35,952 bases of DNA from a virus: the IMG/VR virus record IMGVR_UViG_3300031857_000638, positions 1 through 35,952 of that record. One strand, given 5' to 3'. Under the pieces are notes generated by a model that made no database searches, was not told the DNA's origin, and was given only the letters and a program-made list of their open reading frames with translations. Positions 1-8,900 of the stretch are shown piece after piece. Positions within the stretch are counted from its first letter, which is position 1. Every line of letters starts with the position of its first letter. Both the position numbers and the translations under genes were made by a program.

Positions 1-782
1 TCAGATAATTGTTTTGGTTCGTGGTGTTCAAATGTTTCCCATAACTTTAATAGTTCATCAAAGTCCTGAACTTTATTATAATCCCAATCAGTTAACATAG
101 TTAAGTATGTTCCCAATCTTGCACCATAGATAGCCCATTGTCCGTTCTCAACATCCATGCCTACGTTATGCCATATAGTAAGGTTGTTTAAATTTCGTGT
201 AGCAACATTTTTCTTAAACAAATCTACATCAGGTTTTTGTCCACTAACCAAACACATTTTTACACCTTCACGGAATCCAGCACGCCATGCTTGAAAGGGA
301 GTATAGTTTGGATATGTTGTAGAATAACAATCATACATACTCCAATAAGAACCATTTAAATAATCTAAACAAAAATCAATAGTTGTAGTAACATTACCAC
401 CGCTATTTTCATGCGTTTTCATATTTTTTACATAAGTTTTAGTCCAGCTACTTAAGCCGCCATTGCCATATTGCAATCCATTAATTACATTTCTAGCTTT
501 CCATCGATACTGTGCGTGTTGATAACTTTCGTCCTTATTTGTAAAATCTAATGTTAAGTTAAAAAAATTAAAATCAGGTAAATTATCTCCGTCAATTAAA
601 ATAAATCTTTCTGTATCACTTTCTTCTGCCGCAGCTTTGTGTGCAGCATCACTACCCTTAACTCCGTCAACTCTACGTGCCCAAGGTATCATGTTTTGAA
701 TTTTAACCCAAAATTCTTCTTTTTGTGGTTCATCATAACTTAGGTAAATGCAATCTAAGTCTGCAATATCAATTACGTTCAT
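1..782 (-). CDS. Glycosyltransferase-like protein, C-terminus cut off by window edge
   Basis: An open frame runs from ATG at 780-782 to the left edge without a stop, so about 260 N-terminal residues are visible. Around residues 34-67 there is a pattern I associate with phage GT-A type glycosyltransferases: an IPWARRVDGVKGSDAAHKAA stretch, then an acidic run leading into the hydrophobic strand ILIDGDN with a DxD-like motif at D64-G65-D66. DxD motifs bind the metal and nucleotide-sugar in such enzymes. The start overlaps the end of the upstream 96-aa gene by 14 bases, and I see no Shine-Dalgarno sequence, so translational coupling is likely. It is the last visible gene of a compact group behind the tail-fibre genes. 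The enzyme class is inferred from the motif; donor and acceptor are unknown. Confidence 0.75.
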   Translation of the reverse strand, partial: MNVIDIADLDCIYLSYDEPQKEEFWVKIQNMIPWARRVDGVKGSDAAHKAAAEESDTERFILIDGDNLPDFNFFNLTLDFTNKDESYQHAQYRWKARNVINGLQYGNGGLSSWTKTYVKNMKTHENSGGNVTTTIDFCLDYLNGSYWSMYDCYSTTYPNYTPFQAWRAGFREGVKMCLVSGQKPDVDLFKKNVATRNLNNLTIWHNVGMDVENGQWAIYGARLGTYLTMLTDWDYNKVQDFDELLKLWETFEHHEPKQLS

Positions 783-1059
783 TTAAAGTTAAGCTCCATT
801 TTTTTGAATTAGGTCCATTATGAATTATGCTAATATCATTGATATGGCAACTTGTTCCATTTTGACTAGGGTTAAGTTTAGCAATTAGCTTTTTATCATA
901 TATACTTACAATTTTTTTATCAATTATTTTAATGTCAAATCTTGATTGAAAATATGTATCAGAATCAATGACGATAAAATTACCATCTAACTTTTCACAA
1001 GTATAAAATAATGCTTTTCCAGCATCATCATAGTATAATCTAAATTCAGGTAAGTTCAT
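769..1059 (-). CDS. Small conserved-type hypothetical protein (96 aa)
   Basis: A 96-residue protein opening with LPEFRLYYDDAGKALFYTCE. It has alternating short hydrophobic and charged stretches that suggest a small beta-rich domain, and no signal peptide or membrane segment. Similar small proteins with an RxYYDDxGxxLFYT opening are, from memory, common hypothetical genes in marine T4-like phages; no function is known to me. It overlaps the upstream glycosyltransferase-like gene and the downstream partial gene by 14 bases each, so it is almost certainly translated as part of this operon. An AGAG sequence lies directly before the ATG, too close for a classical ribosome binding site, which again points to coupling. 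A role linked to the flanking sugar-transfer genes is a guess from position only. Confidence 0.75.
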   Translation of the reverse strand: MNLPEFRLYYDDAGKALFYTCEKLDGNFIVIDSDTYFQSRFDIKIIDKKIVSIYDKKLIAKLNPSQNGTSCHINDISIIHNGPNSKKWSLTLNERN

Positions 1060-1843
1060 TCTCTATTATATTACAAAAGTTTTTTATATGATAATGAAAT
1101 GGATATAGTTGCGGATATGTGCTTACTCTTATGTTATTATGGTTAACCTCATAAATTAATTCTTTTGTCCAATCTTCAGATTGCAAATCGTTTATGTATT
1201 GTTTCATGTGAACCATACTAAAAGAATCAAATTTTGGTAGGGTGGTATTCTCTACCCCATGTATATGACAGGCTATAGCATATACCCAATCAGTAGTTGC
1301 TTTCTCATTAATGTTACATTTTAACATAGGCTTTAAACTTTCCCAGTTTTCAAAACAATGTTTAATCGTTTTAAAAAAGTTTTCTGCAAACTCTCCTTTT
1401 TTAAAATATGTCATTGCGTTATACACATTTGGAAGACTATTATTTGTGATAAAACCCCTATAAAATAGGTTATCGCTAATTTCTCCTCTAAAGTTTCTAA
1501 TAGTTGATGATACAACGACTTCATTTAACTGTAATGTATCCCACCAATAATCTATGTTAATTGGTACATACATATCTGCTTCTAATTTGATAGTTTGATC
1601 ATACGGGCTAGCCTCATAGACTTGCCAATCGTTAGATAATTTCCAAGATGAATCTTTGTCCAAATCACCGTAGGGTAAAGCTATAACGTAATCAAAATAT
1701 CTACTGTATTCTACATCATCAGTAATAAGTGCTATACTTGCGTTAGGCATTACCTTTTTTATACTTAGTGCAAGCATTTCTGCACATTTTACATAATTTA
1801 TAGTTTTTGTATTTTGTGCTAAAACAACATATCCTTTAGTCAT
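1046..1843 (-). CDS. GT-A glycosyltransferase-like protein, paralogue of the next upstream gene
   Basis: A 265-residue protein with the start of a nucleotide-sugar transferase fold: a first beta strand (KGYVVLAQNTKTINYVKCAE), a second strand ending in ALITDD near residue 41, and the segment YEASPYDQTIKLEADMYV, where L-E-A-D-M sits at the position of the metal-binding DxD loop. Its neighbour (253 aa) shares the same order of motifs: KGxxxxAxN, IxYVKxA, LITD, SPYDxTxxL, then FKK. The two are therefore paralogues. It overlaps the upstream gene by 8 bases and the downstream gene by 14. GGAAA before the ATG can serve as a ribosome binding site. The classical second aspartate arrangement differs from the neighbour (EAD against DVD), so its catalytic competence is uncertain. 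The substrate is unknown; modification of tail fibres or host glycans is inferred from location. Confidence 0.75.
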   Translation of the reverse strand: MTKGYVVLAQNTKTINYVKCAEMLALSIKKVMPNASIALITDDVEYSRYFDYVIALPYGDLDKDSSWKLSNDWQVYEASPYDQTIKLEADMYVPINIDYWWDTLQLNEVVVSSTIRNFRGEISDNLFYRGFITNNSLPNVYNAMTYFKKGEFAENFFKTIKHCFENWESLKPMLKCNINEKATTDWVYAIACHIHGVENTTLPKFDSFSMVHMKQYINDLQSEDWTKELIYEVNHNNIRVSTYPQLYPFHYHIKNFCNIIENELT

Positions 1844-2597
1844 TGAATATTTCCATAAAGTTATTTTTATCTAGCATATGAAAATCCGTATCTTTTATCA
1901 AAATATATTTTGTTTTTTCTTCACGTAAAATAATTTTATATTCTGTTTCGGATAATTTTTCGACAAACGTATTCTCACCAATATGAAGTAGATTCCAAGG
2001 AATATAATTTGAAATATTTTCTATGTGACCATTTATTATCCTATTTGCTATTGCAAAAGCATGATCATTTCTAAATGTAGTAGACCACATTCCATGCAAA
2101 TCTACATAATGTTGATAATTTTCTTGAACCATTTTAACAGATTCAAACAAATGCCTTAATCTATCAGTTTTTTTAAAAAATAAAACTGTAGCCCATAACG
2201 TGTTAAAACTTGAAGATCCTAATTTTTCTTGTTCAAAATTAGGATACATTAAAAAACTACTAGTGTTGTGAATACAAAAATCATCATAAAAATCAAATAC
2301 TTTCAGTAATTTTGATGAGTTTATGACGTAATCTACATCCAATACAAGTGTTTCATCGTAGGGAGAAAGATTATATGCATTATACCTTCCCTTATTATTC
2401 CAAACTTTTTGTCTTTTAATATTTGAACTGTCTTTTTCTAAATAAATTATATTATCAAATTTAAAAGTTGTTTCTGCATCTGTTATAAGAGTGCATGGTA
2501 AATTTAAATAATCGTTGACTTTTCTAGCGGTAATGCTTGCCATTTTAACATAATCTATTTCATCATTGTTAAAGGCAAATAGTAATACGCCCTTCAT
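1836..2597 (-). CDS. GT-A glycosyltransferase-like protein, paralogue of the adjacent gene
   Basis: A 253-residue protein sharing the motif order of its 265-aa neighbour: an N-terminal strand KGVLLFAFNN, then IDYVKMA, LITDA, and SPYDETLVLDVDYV carrying a D-V-D motif, followed by a TVLFFKK segment. This is the layout of a small GT-A type transferase in which the DxD coordinates the metal and sugar nucleotide. No signal peptide or membrane segment is seen, so a cytoplasmic enzyme is expected. The start ATG shares bases with the stop of the upstream 101-aa gene (ATGA overlap), and the end overlaps the next gene by 8 bases, so the group is translationally coupled. Such genes near tail fibres in marine T4-like phages are usually left as hypothetical. 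The fold assignment is by motif only, and the substrate is unknown. Confidence 0.75.
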   Translation of the reverse strand: MKGVLLFAFNNDEIDYVKMASITARKVNDYLNLPCTLITDAETTFKFDNIIYLEKDSSNIKRQKVWNNKGRYNAYNLSPYDETLVLDVDYVINSSKLLKVFDFYDDFCIHNTSSFLMYPNFEQEKLGSSSFNTLWATVLFFKKTDRLRHLFESVKMVQENYQHYVDLHGMWSTTFRNDHAFAIANRIINGHIENISNYIPWNLLHIGENTFVEKLSETEYKIILREEKTKYILIKDTDFHMLDKNNFMEIFND

Positions 2598-2899
2598 CGT
2601 TTTTTTCTTAATTCAGTCCATTCTTCATGCCATTCAGTCATAACATTATGGTATATAGAATGGGCTTTTATACTTAATGATTCTTTATTAACCTTAATTG
2701 GATTTTCATGCAAATCTAATATAACAGTTTCAATAAGTGTAAGGGAAGAAAGAAAACTTAAGAAATCAGGTGTGGCTTTCCAAAGCCCGCCCTGATCTGC
2801 AAAAATTAATTTACTTTGATATTTTTCTTTGAGATAGTGTTTAGCCAAATTATGATCAAATTTGGCTTTTGATTCTTTAATTAGTTCATCTGTATTCAT
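2594..2899 (-). CDS. Small conserved-type hypothetical protein (101 aa), fibre-region gene
   Basis: A 101-residue, mostly helical, charged protein beginning MNTDELIKESKAKFDHNLAK and ending in a basic tail (ELRKKR). I chose the ATG at 2897-2899; a TTG directly upstream (2900-2902) would add one residue and has no support. From memory, small proteins with the SKxxFDHxxAKxxLKEKYQxK opening and a central GGLWKxTP motif occur beside tail-fibre genes of marine T4-like phages; their function is not known to me. An assembly helper for the preceding fibre proteins is possible but unproven. The stop overlaps the ATG of the next gene (ATGA). No Shine-Dalgarno sequence is visible, and a late-promoter-like octamer sits only 5 bases upstream of the start. 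Confidence 0.72.
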   Translation of the reverse strand: MNTDELIKESKAKFDHNLAKHYLKEKYQSKLIFADQGGLWKATPDFLSFLSSLTLIETVILDLHENPIKVNKESLSIKAHSIYHNVMTEWHEEWTELRKKR

Positions 2900-2904
2900 C
2901 AAAA

Positions 2905-2912
2905 TATTTAGA
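2905..2912 (-). promoter_or_regulatory. Weak late-promoter-like octamer before the 101-aa gene
   Basis: The minus strand reads TCTAAATA, one mismatch from NATAAATA, in the 35-bp gap after the 332-aa gene. With T4 late geometry the start would be at 2899, the A of the ATG. The mismatch and the AT-rich background make this tentative. Confidence 0.35.
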
Positions 2913-2934
2913 ATACAGAGCGACTATGAAAAAA

Positions 2935-3933
2935 TTAACTGCCTGAAACTGTGCTGCTTATGGAAACATTTCCCCAACTGGGTGATAGGTATGAACTGCT
3001 AGGAAGTCTAGCGACACACGTTACAGTTGAGTTTGGTCCTGATAAACCTAAAGAAGTAGTACCGCCATCCGGTAATGAATCCCAAGTTGTAGTAATTGTT
3101 AAAATACTTCCAGTATCACCATTTGTACCTTGAGCACCATTTGTTCTAGCTTGTACTTCAATAAAACTAGAAAGATATCCAGTTGGACCTACAGTTGCAC
3201 TCATTTTAAAAAGAGTAGCATTAGTACTAGTAAGCGCATAATAACCATTATTTGAAGCTATTGTAGTTGGTGTTCCACTCCCACCTGTTCGTGTAACTCC
3301 GCTAAAATTTGTGCCTGCAATATTTTGTGTACCGCTGTTTACTGCACTTATTGTGATTGTACCGCATGCTGAGGCAAGAGTATTCCACAAATTATTCATA
3401 TTCGTTCCACTAGGGTGTGAAAAACTTAAGGCTAATTGCCCGCCTGCATTAAAGAAATATCTTGCCTTATCACCTGAATCAAACGATATAGTATGCGTAA
3501 ATGTTAATTTAGTACTCCATGAAGAAGCATAAGTGCGAGTATTTGTAGAGGTTGATCCTTGCGCTGCTGCATTATTTCTGTTTGTAAAAATAGTATTTAA
3601 ATTGTTTGCGAATATAGATGTTGCAGGCACACTTGCTGTCATGTATGCACTAATTAATTGACCATCTGACGTTATTGAAATAGGAGTAATTGTACTGCCT
3701 TGGTGAGATGCAATATTCTGTATATTATTAATCAAAAAATTCCACTGTTCGTTTGTTACTTTAAAAAGCGAATTGTTCGCAGTAACTTGATCGACTGCAG
3801 TTTGTCCTAATCCGGATCTACCATTACCTATTGCCAAAACTGCATTTAATGTGTTAGCTGTAGCGGTTGGATTTGCACCAACATATCCATTATAGTCAGA
3901 AGCATCAATTCTTTGATTTTGTCCGTAAGTCAT
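2935..3933 (-). CDS. Tail-fibre-like virion structural protein (332 aa)
   Basis: A protein rich in Ser, Thr, Asn and Gly with almost no charged clusters, typical of beta-structured phage fibres. The first ~80 residues are more helical (AVDQVTANNSLFKVTNEQWN near 47-65). The middle holds TFTHTISFDSGDKARYFFNA followed by GGQLALSFS (about 144-172), a motif I know from structural proteins of marine phages. The C-terminal part contains a collagen-like NGAQGTNGDTG stretch (about 265-275) and ends in Ser/Thr-rich strands. The start at 3931-3933 has a GGGG ribosome binding site 6 bases upstream, which overlaps the end of the 397-aa gene region. The two genes are only 10 bases apart and likely cotranscribed. 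A role as short fibre or fibre-associated adhesin is inferred from composition and position. Confidence 0.8.
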   Translation of the reverse strand: MTYGQNQRIDASDYNGYVGANPTATANTLNAVLAIGNGRSGLGQTAVDQVTANNSLFKVTNEQWNFLINNIQNIASHQGSTITPISITSDGQLISAYMTASVPATSIFANNLNTIFTNRNNAAAQGSTSTNTRTYASSWSTKLTFTHTISFDSGDKARYFFNAGGQLALSFSHPSGTNMNNLWNTLASACGTITISAVNSGTQNIAGTNFSGVTRTGGSGTPTTIASNNGYYALTSTNATLFKMSATVGPTGYLSSFIEVQARTNGAQGTNGDTGSILTITTTWDSLPDGGTTSLGLSGPNSTVTCVARLPSSSYLSPSWGNVSISSTVSGS

Positions 3934-3943
3934 TATATTCCCC

Positions 3944-5137
3944 TTACTTAATCACAACAATTGCTGTAACTTCACCGATGCCTTCTGATGTTTTTGTAGT
4001 AAGGCTTCTTCCTATGACATTAAATGAACCTGCTTCGCCGTCTTTTGCTGCTCTTGCATAACCTTTTCCAGCACTAACAAGACGATCACCTTTTTTAACT
4101 TTACCTTTTACTTTTACTGGAACTCTACCACTAATAGCAACTGCAGGGTGTGTATTATCATCTCCTGCTGCACTGTTCATCATATACGCTGCGCTTGTGC
4201 TGATTACTCCAAATACATTATTACTCAATTCATCAACTACCGCTGTGATTTCAGCAACACCGCCCAGTTCAACCACTGTCCCAGCATCGTAAGGTTGATC
4301 CGCTTCAAAACGTTCCGCTAAGTCAGCATATGTAGCTTGCAATCTAGCACTAGGACTAAGCTGCCAAATACCAGTAATATTGCCGCCACCTGCTAACTCG
4401 CTAGTTGTAACTTTGTTAGGTGCAATGTTTCCAGTAAATTGTGTCACTGCATTCGCCCCGGTAAGATAATCGAATACATTTGCATTAGTATAAGTACCAG
4501 CCGGATTAAATGGTACACCATTACCATACATGTACCTATCGCATTTTATACCAAATGAATTAGATGTCCATGATATATTACCATTTTGCATAGTCCAGTT
4601 ACCTTGTGCTGACCATGCCCCTACAATAGTACCACCTGTTGTAGCACCACCTGTTGTAATTGAAGTAGTATTGGCTGATCCTAATCGTGCGACTGTTAAA
4701 TTTGCATTTGCTGCAAATAAATTACCTGTAACATTAGCTGTAGTTACTGTAATTGAATTACCGATTATAGCGTTATTAGATGTAATATTGTTTGCAATGA
4801 TATTACCAGTTGCATTAACGTTAGCTAAGGTTGCATTACCTGCTGCTGTTGTAGATGTTAATGTAATCCAATTACTTGCTACAAGGGTACCATCAGCTGG
4901 ACATATACTTAATGTGTTTGTGGTTGTATTAAACCATAGTTGTCCTCTCAGAGGATTAGGGGGAGGAGAACTTGAGGCATAACTTTCAAGCTGTCTAACA
5001 AAGTTTGTATCTAAAACTTGTCCGTAATTAGACTTGTTTCGTCCAGGAAGTCCCAATGATGTACTATTGGTATTAATTGTACCGTCTTGAATTGTTGTTA
5101 GTACAGTACCGTCGCTTCGTATAATTGTATATGCCAT
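3944..5137 (-). CDS. Tail-fibre protein with repetitive shaft and conserved C-terminal domain (397 aa)
   Basis: The N-terminus (AYTIIRSDGTVLTTIQDGTI, then a LWFNTTTNTL motif near 67-76) is one I associate with fibre proteins of marine T4-like phages and probably attaches to the virion. Residues about 95-165 form a repetitive Asn/Ala/Thr-rich shaft (ANVNATGNIIANNITS and variants). From about residue 268 a compact domain begins with ATYADLAERFEADQPYDAGT and continues with GRVPVKVKGKVKKGDRLVSA. It resembles C-terminal domains of other phage fibres, some of which act as autoproteolytic or trimerising chaperones; that activity is not shown here. The gene has its own late-type promoter right after the 206-aa gene and a GGAG ribosome binding site 9 bases before the ATG. 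Its likely role is host recognition. Confidence 0.85.
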   Translation of the reverse strand: MAYTIIRSDGTVLTTIQDGTINTNSTSLGLPGRNKSNYGQVLDTNFVRQLESYASSSPPPNPLRGQLWFNTTTNTLSICPADGTLVASNWITLTSTTAAGNATLANVNATGNIIANNITSNNAIIGNSITVTTANVTGNLFAANANLTVARLGSANTTSITTGGATTGGTIVGAWSAQGNWTMQNGNISWTSNSFGIKCDRYMYGNGVPFNPAGTYTNANVFDYLTGANAVTQFTGNIAPNKVTTSELAGGGNITGIWQLSPSARLQATYADLAERFEADQPYDAGTVVELGGVAEITAVVDELSNNVFGVISTSAAYMMNSAAGDDNTHPAVAISGRVPVKVKGKVKKGDRLVSAGKGYARAAKDGEAGSFNVIGRSLTTKTSEGIGEVTAIVVIK

Positions 5138-5166
5138 GTGTTTTTACTCCATTTTTTAAACTTTAG

Positions 5167-5174
5167 TATTTATC
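5167..5174 (-). promoter_or_regulatory. T4-type late promoter (GATAAATA) for the 397-aa fibre gene
   Basis: The minus strand reads GATAAATA, matching the T4-like late -10 element NATAAATA recognised by gp55. It begins directly after the stop codon of the 206-aa gene and leaves a leader of roughly 24 bases, with GGAG in place, before the ATG at 5137. Three other copies in the window occupy equivalent positions before late structural genes. Confidence 0.75.
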
Positions 5175-5795
5175 TTATATGGTAACAAGGTTTGTTAAAC
5201 TTTGAATACGCACTGTGTAATCTATTTGAATCTGTCTATTAAGACTTTTTTGAACCGGATGAAAAATGACATGGGTCAATAGTCTTGTGGTTTCGTTTCC
5301 GGCTGGGTCAGTGCCATAATCTGCTAAAAGCCCAATTTCATCAAACGTATAAGTAGATTCTAACTGGGTACTATTATCAAATGCTGCTTGGCCAGCTGGT
5401 TCTCCGTAGTCGAGTAAGCACTGAACTACTATATCACTGTAAACTTTTCCTATTATGTGCGACACGACCATTTTATTTCTTGCAGGATCTGTGTTTAGAA
5501 CACTGGTGTCATCTACAATTTTTTCATAAGTTTGATTATATAATGCTGCATTTTGACCTGTCGTATTAGGTGGTAAATATGTAATAATTCCGGTGCTATC
5601 GATGCTTGCTCCGCCGTTTCCAAACGCCATTTTAAAAATACCACCATATCCCCTACTACTTAATGTATCAGCGATGGATTCTGACATATTTTCATAATGT
5701 ATTGCATTTTTTTTGTCAACAAGAATCTCTCCTGTATTAGGATCAGAAATTTTGACGAAACCTTCTATTTTTAATTGATAATTTATTGTAGACAT
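5175..5795 (-). CDS. Virion structural protein, tail/baseplate-associated (206 aa)
   Basis: A 206-residue protein with an N-terminal strand-rich motif GFVKISDPNTGEILVDKKNA (residues 12-31), followed by IHYENMSESIADTLS and a GGIFKMAFGNGGASID motif. The order of motifs is one I recognise from structural proteins encoded near tail fibres in T4-like marine phages, where the exact role is unknown. The ATG overlaps the stop of the upstream 48-aa ORF (TAATG), and AGAGG sits 9 bases upstream inside that ORF, so translation is well supported. Residues 13-29 resemble the C-terminal half of the 48-aa product. The ORF probably depends on the late promoter at 5948-5955. Attachment of fibres to the baseplate is a plausible but unproven role. 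Confidence 0.8.
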   Translation of the reverse strand: MSTINYQLKIEGFVKISDPNTGEILVDKKNAIHYENMSESIADTLSSRGYGGIFKMAFGNGGASIDSTGIITYLPPNTTGQNAALYNQTYEKIVDDTSVLNTDPARNKMVVSHIIGKVYSDIVVQCLLDYGEPAGQAAFDNSTQLESTYTFDEIGLLADYGTDPAGNETTRLLTHVIFHPVQKSLNRQIQIDYTVRIQSLTNLVTI

Positions 5796-5941
5796 TAATC
5801 ATCGCCTCTTTTTTGGACTAAAACTTCATTAGTTTTAGGATCAAAAATCTTAATAGCTGAGCTAAAAATGAATCCCGCATTTTCATCGGGTCTTTGCTCC
5901 TCTTTTATTTTTGTGTCAATCGTGTTATCTTTTTCAGTCAT
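5795..5941 (-). CDS. 48-aa ORF resembling the N-terminal motif of the 206-aa protein
   Basis: A 48-codon ORF with ATG at 5939-5941 and TAA at 5795-5797; its stop shares one base with the ATG of the 206-aa gene (TAATG). Its first 20 residues are charged (MTEKDNTIDTKIKEEQRPDE). Residues 29-45 (AIKIFDPKTNEVLVQKR) align with FVKISDPNTGEILVDKK of the neighbour, with nine identities over the KI-DP-T-E-LV-K pattern. It is either a genuine small protein or a remnant of a duplicated gene start. There is no Shine-Dalgarno sequence, and the late promoter just upstream would start transcription at about 5942, making this start leaderless from that promoter. Readthrough from the giant gene upstream could also supply it. 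Coding status is moderately supported by the family-like motif. Confidence 0.55.
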   Translation of the reverse strand: MTEKDNTIDTKIKEEQRPDENAGFIFSSAIKIFDPKTNEVLVQKRGDD

Positions 5942-5947
5942 AATATG

Positions 5948-5955
5948 TATTTATC
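5948..5955 (-). promoter_or_regulatory. T4-type late promoter (GATAAATA) for the 48-aa ORF and 206-aa gene
   Basis: The minus strand reads GATAAATA, 6 bases before the ATG of the 48-aa ORF and 8 bases after the stop of the giant gene. With T4 late promoter geometry (the element ends near -6) the start site would be about 5942, immediately before the ATG. The mRNA would thus carry the 48-aa ORF as a leaderless cistron, or as an untranslated leader for the 206-aa gene. Confidence 0.7.
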
Positions 5956-5963
5956 ATCAGTTT

Positions 5964-8900
5964 TTAGTCGCTTTTTAAGAAATTAGCTGGTACAGAGTTA
6001 CTTATCTGTAATGGATCCCCTGAGGCTGCATAGTCATCAGAATTCCAAACTTTGTTATTATAGAAAGAATCTAGTATATCTTTAGTAGATAGACTAAACA
6101 CATAAGAATAGGTGTCATGAACAGGAAGGGCTGCTGTCCCATCTACCCCTCTTGTTATTCCAGATAACGTATTAGTACTGATATTTGCGAGTTTAAATGA
6201 TATTTTTTCCCCATTTATAAGAATCGCCTTACCAAATCGCAAAGTAATTACCAAATTATCCCCTAAACTTACATCATCTGTGAAAACTATCTTAGTAACA
6301 GAATTTACAGTGTCCAAATAATATTTGGATTGGTTTAATATAATTTCAGTAGTTTCGTTATAAATTGATAGTAACACAATATCAACTATACTATAATTTA
6401 AATAGACAAGTAGTTGATTATTCACATTTTGAACAATAGCGTTTGTTGTTTCATCGTCTAATAATGTAGTTATGTCATTAACATGAATTTCAGTATCAGT
6501 CGGGTACAATGGGTCAACTAACCAAGTTCTATTTTGAAGGTTACTATTACTAATAGTCATACTACCTTTCCTATCAACCTGAAGTGAATACCAAAGTTCA
6601 TTTGGGGTCGGGGAAGGCATGAAACTCGTAACTATAATTGTATTACCTAAACTGATAGGAGACATAATACTTAATCTATTGTTAGGCTGATTTATTCTTA
6701 AATTGTCTGGGGTAACTCTAGTACCGTTGATATGTACAAACAATCTATTCACATCAACAACATCAAATGTTGGTTGAGTCAACTGAATAGTATTTGTGTA
6801 TTTCCAAATATACCCACCTGATCCTACCCCATTAATAAAATAAGTACCAAAAGTATTTCCAATTACAGGTATTGACATGGTTGAATCTAAATACAGTTCA
6901 AATGGATAATACGTTACTGCGTTTTCAACATATGTGGGTAAAGGTCTTACATAAAAAATATTATTATTAATTTCTGGTATGTTTTGAACTCCGTCGATTA
7001 AAACTTGATCTTGATCAACAAAATTGGGATTAGTTGCTGTAGTAATTATCACCGGAGTTGCAGGGGTATTTACATAATATATAGGAGTAACTCGTATAGT
7101 GGTAGATGTTTGCGTCACAAAATATTGATTTTGCGTATCGTTAAATGATGTTACACTCACTATAGTTGTAGCAGGTATAGAAGGTAGTATAGTTAAGGTG
7201 TTACCTACAATAGTATAATCAATCGTGTTTCTTGCACGAATACCATCTACTTCAACTACTGCATTAGTAGCATTGCTACCTCCCATAAAGTTAGTTAAAG
7301 TAAACACTTGTGGCCCACTAGTGTATTGAAATACCTGAGTTTCTGGCATACAATATTGGTACGAATTTGTAGTAGTAGGACCAAATATAGCAAAACTTAC
7401 ATATTGTGTTGTAGAATCTACTATTGAATCAAAAATTATTCTAATTGAATTTGATTTATTTGGCTCTATTCTGTAATCAGTGTTTAATGTTTGTTTTACT
7501 CCATTTATATAAACCACAGAAAATAAATAAACTCCTGATCTAAATGGATATTCTGTGTCAATATAACTTTCATTTTTTTCAGTATCTAATTTGATAGGAA
7601 TAGTGTCTGATGTTCCTTTTGATTGTTGATTTCCTCCACCAATATCATAACACTCAAAATAAATTTTTTCCGTTGGAGAAATAGGAGATGTCAAAGTAAC
7701 AGTTTTGTTTACCCAATTAATTGTTTGAATTTTTGTTAGGCTAGTTGCGGTTGGTACATCACTTACTTTATAGATTCTAGTCGCTCTGGTGTTTGAAGAA
7801 GATATAATATATACCGCAATTTCTGTCACAAATGGTGATATACCTGCAAATGAAAACTGAGTGATATTTTCAGTTTCTATAGTCACTCCTACCATATTAA
7901 AACCAAAATTATCATATACGCCTGGGTCCCAAAGTGAGCCTGGTGTAGTTTTGACAATCATTTGTAAATTATCAGAAATCACAGCAGGAACCATTTCTTC
8001 TGGTCCATAACCCGACAGGAACGTTTCTCCCTGAATAGTGTATTGAGGTTCTTCTACAAGTAAAAATGAAATATTTTCCCAATCAATTATATTTCTACTT
8101 CTTAAAATTGTTGAATTTTCACCGACTACTATTAAATAAGTACCATCAAAACTTATTTCATTTAAAGTATTAACTGTAATTGTAGCTGTTTGGTTCCAAA
8201 CTTGACCATCACCGCTGTATAACACAATACCGTTATTTCCAACTAATACGTAAGTGTTTAATGCAAATATACCATGATTAATTTCTGTAGTAAACACAGG
8301 ACCTAATATCGTTGCAGGATTCCAGTTACTAGCATTGACTGACCAATATATTTTACCTAACTCCCCTGCTGCAATAATTTTTGTGGGTGAATTAAAAACT
8401 GTGTTAAATTTTGCGTCAATTGTTTGATTTGTGTTTGTCCACTCTATACCGTCATAGCTTATAATTACTCTTGATTGTTCCTCAAAAACTGGTGAAGGAG
8501 TATTTGCCCCTTCAATGACTGAAGTACCACTACCAACTGCGACAAATCCTTCAAATATGAGGCCTGATCCAGAAATATAACTTACAGATTTTAAAACATT
8601 TGGCAATCTACTTTGAAAACTAAACCCTGTTCCCCAACTTGTTGCATTAATACTGGTTAAGAGGTTGCTACCTACCGCCACATAGTTATTATTGTAATAT
8701 GCAACACTATAAAGCTCATCGTTCGGAGTTTCTACAGAAAGTGTATCGAACCCTGTAACATCAAAAGGTGCGTCATCAAAAACAGTATAAGACCCAACAC
8801 TTACCCAATTATATCCATCATAACTAATAAGTAAAGGTGCACTAGAATTTTGAGCGGAAATCACATAAAAAGAACCTGAATAAATTATACTTGTTACATT

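Noticed and set aside
2900-2902. TTG as the start of the 101-aa gene
   Set aside because: ATG follows immediately and gives the family-like MNTDELI opening; TTG adds one residue with no ribosome binding support.
2951-4061. Several 60-73 aa plus-strand frames opposite the fibre genes
   Set aside because: They are short, sit inside strongly supported minus-strand genes, have no ribosome binding site and resemble no protein I know.
4530-4982. 150-aa open frame on the plus strand opposite the 397-aa fibre gene
   Set aside because: It lies entirely within a fibre gene with its own promoter and ribosome binding site; the frame stays open because the repetitive Asn/Thr/Ala codons lack stops on the opposite strand, and the product has no recognisable motif.
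2935-5137. Diversity-generating retroelement target in the fibre genes
   Set aside because: There is no reverse transcriptase, no template repeat and no adenine-biased variable region near the fibre C-termini.
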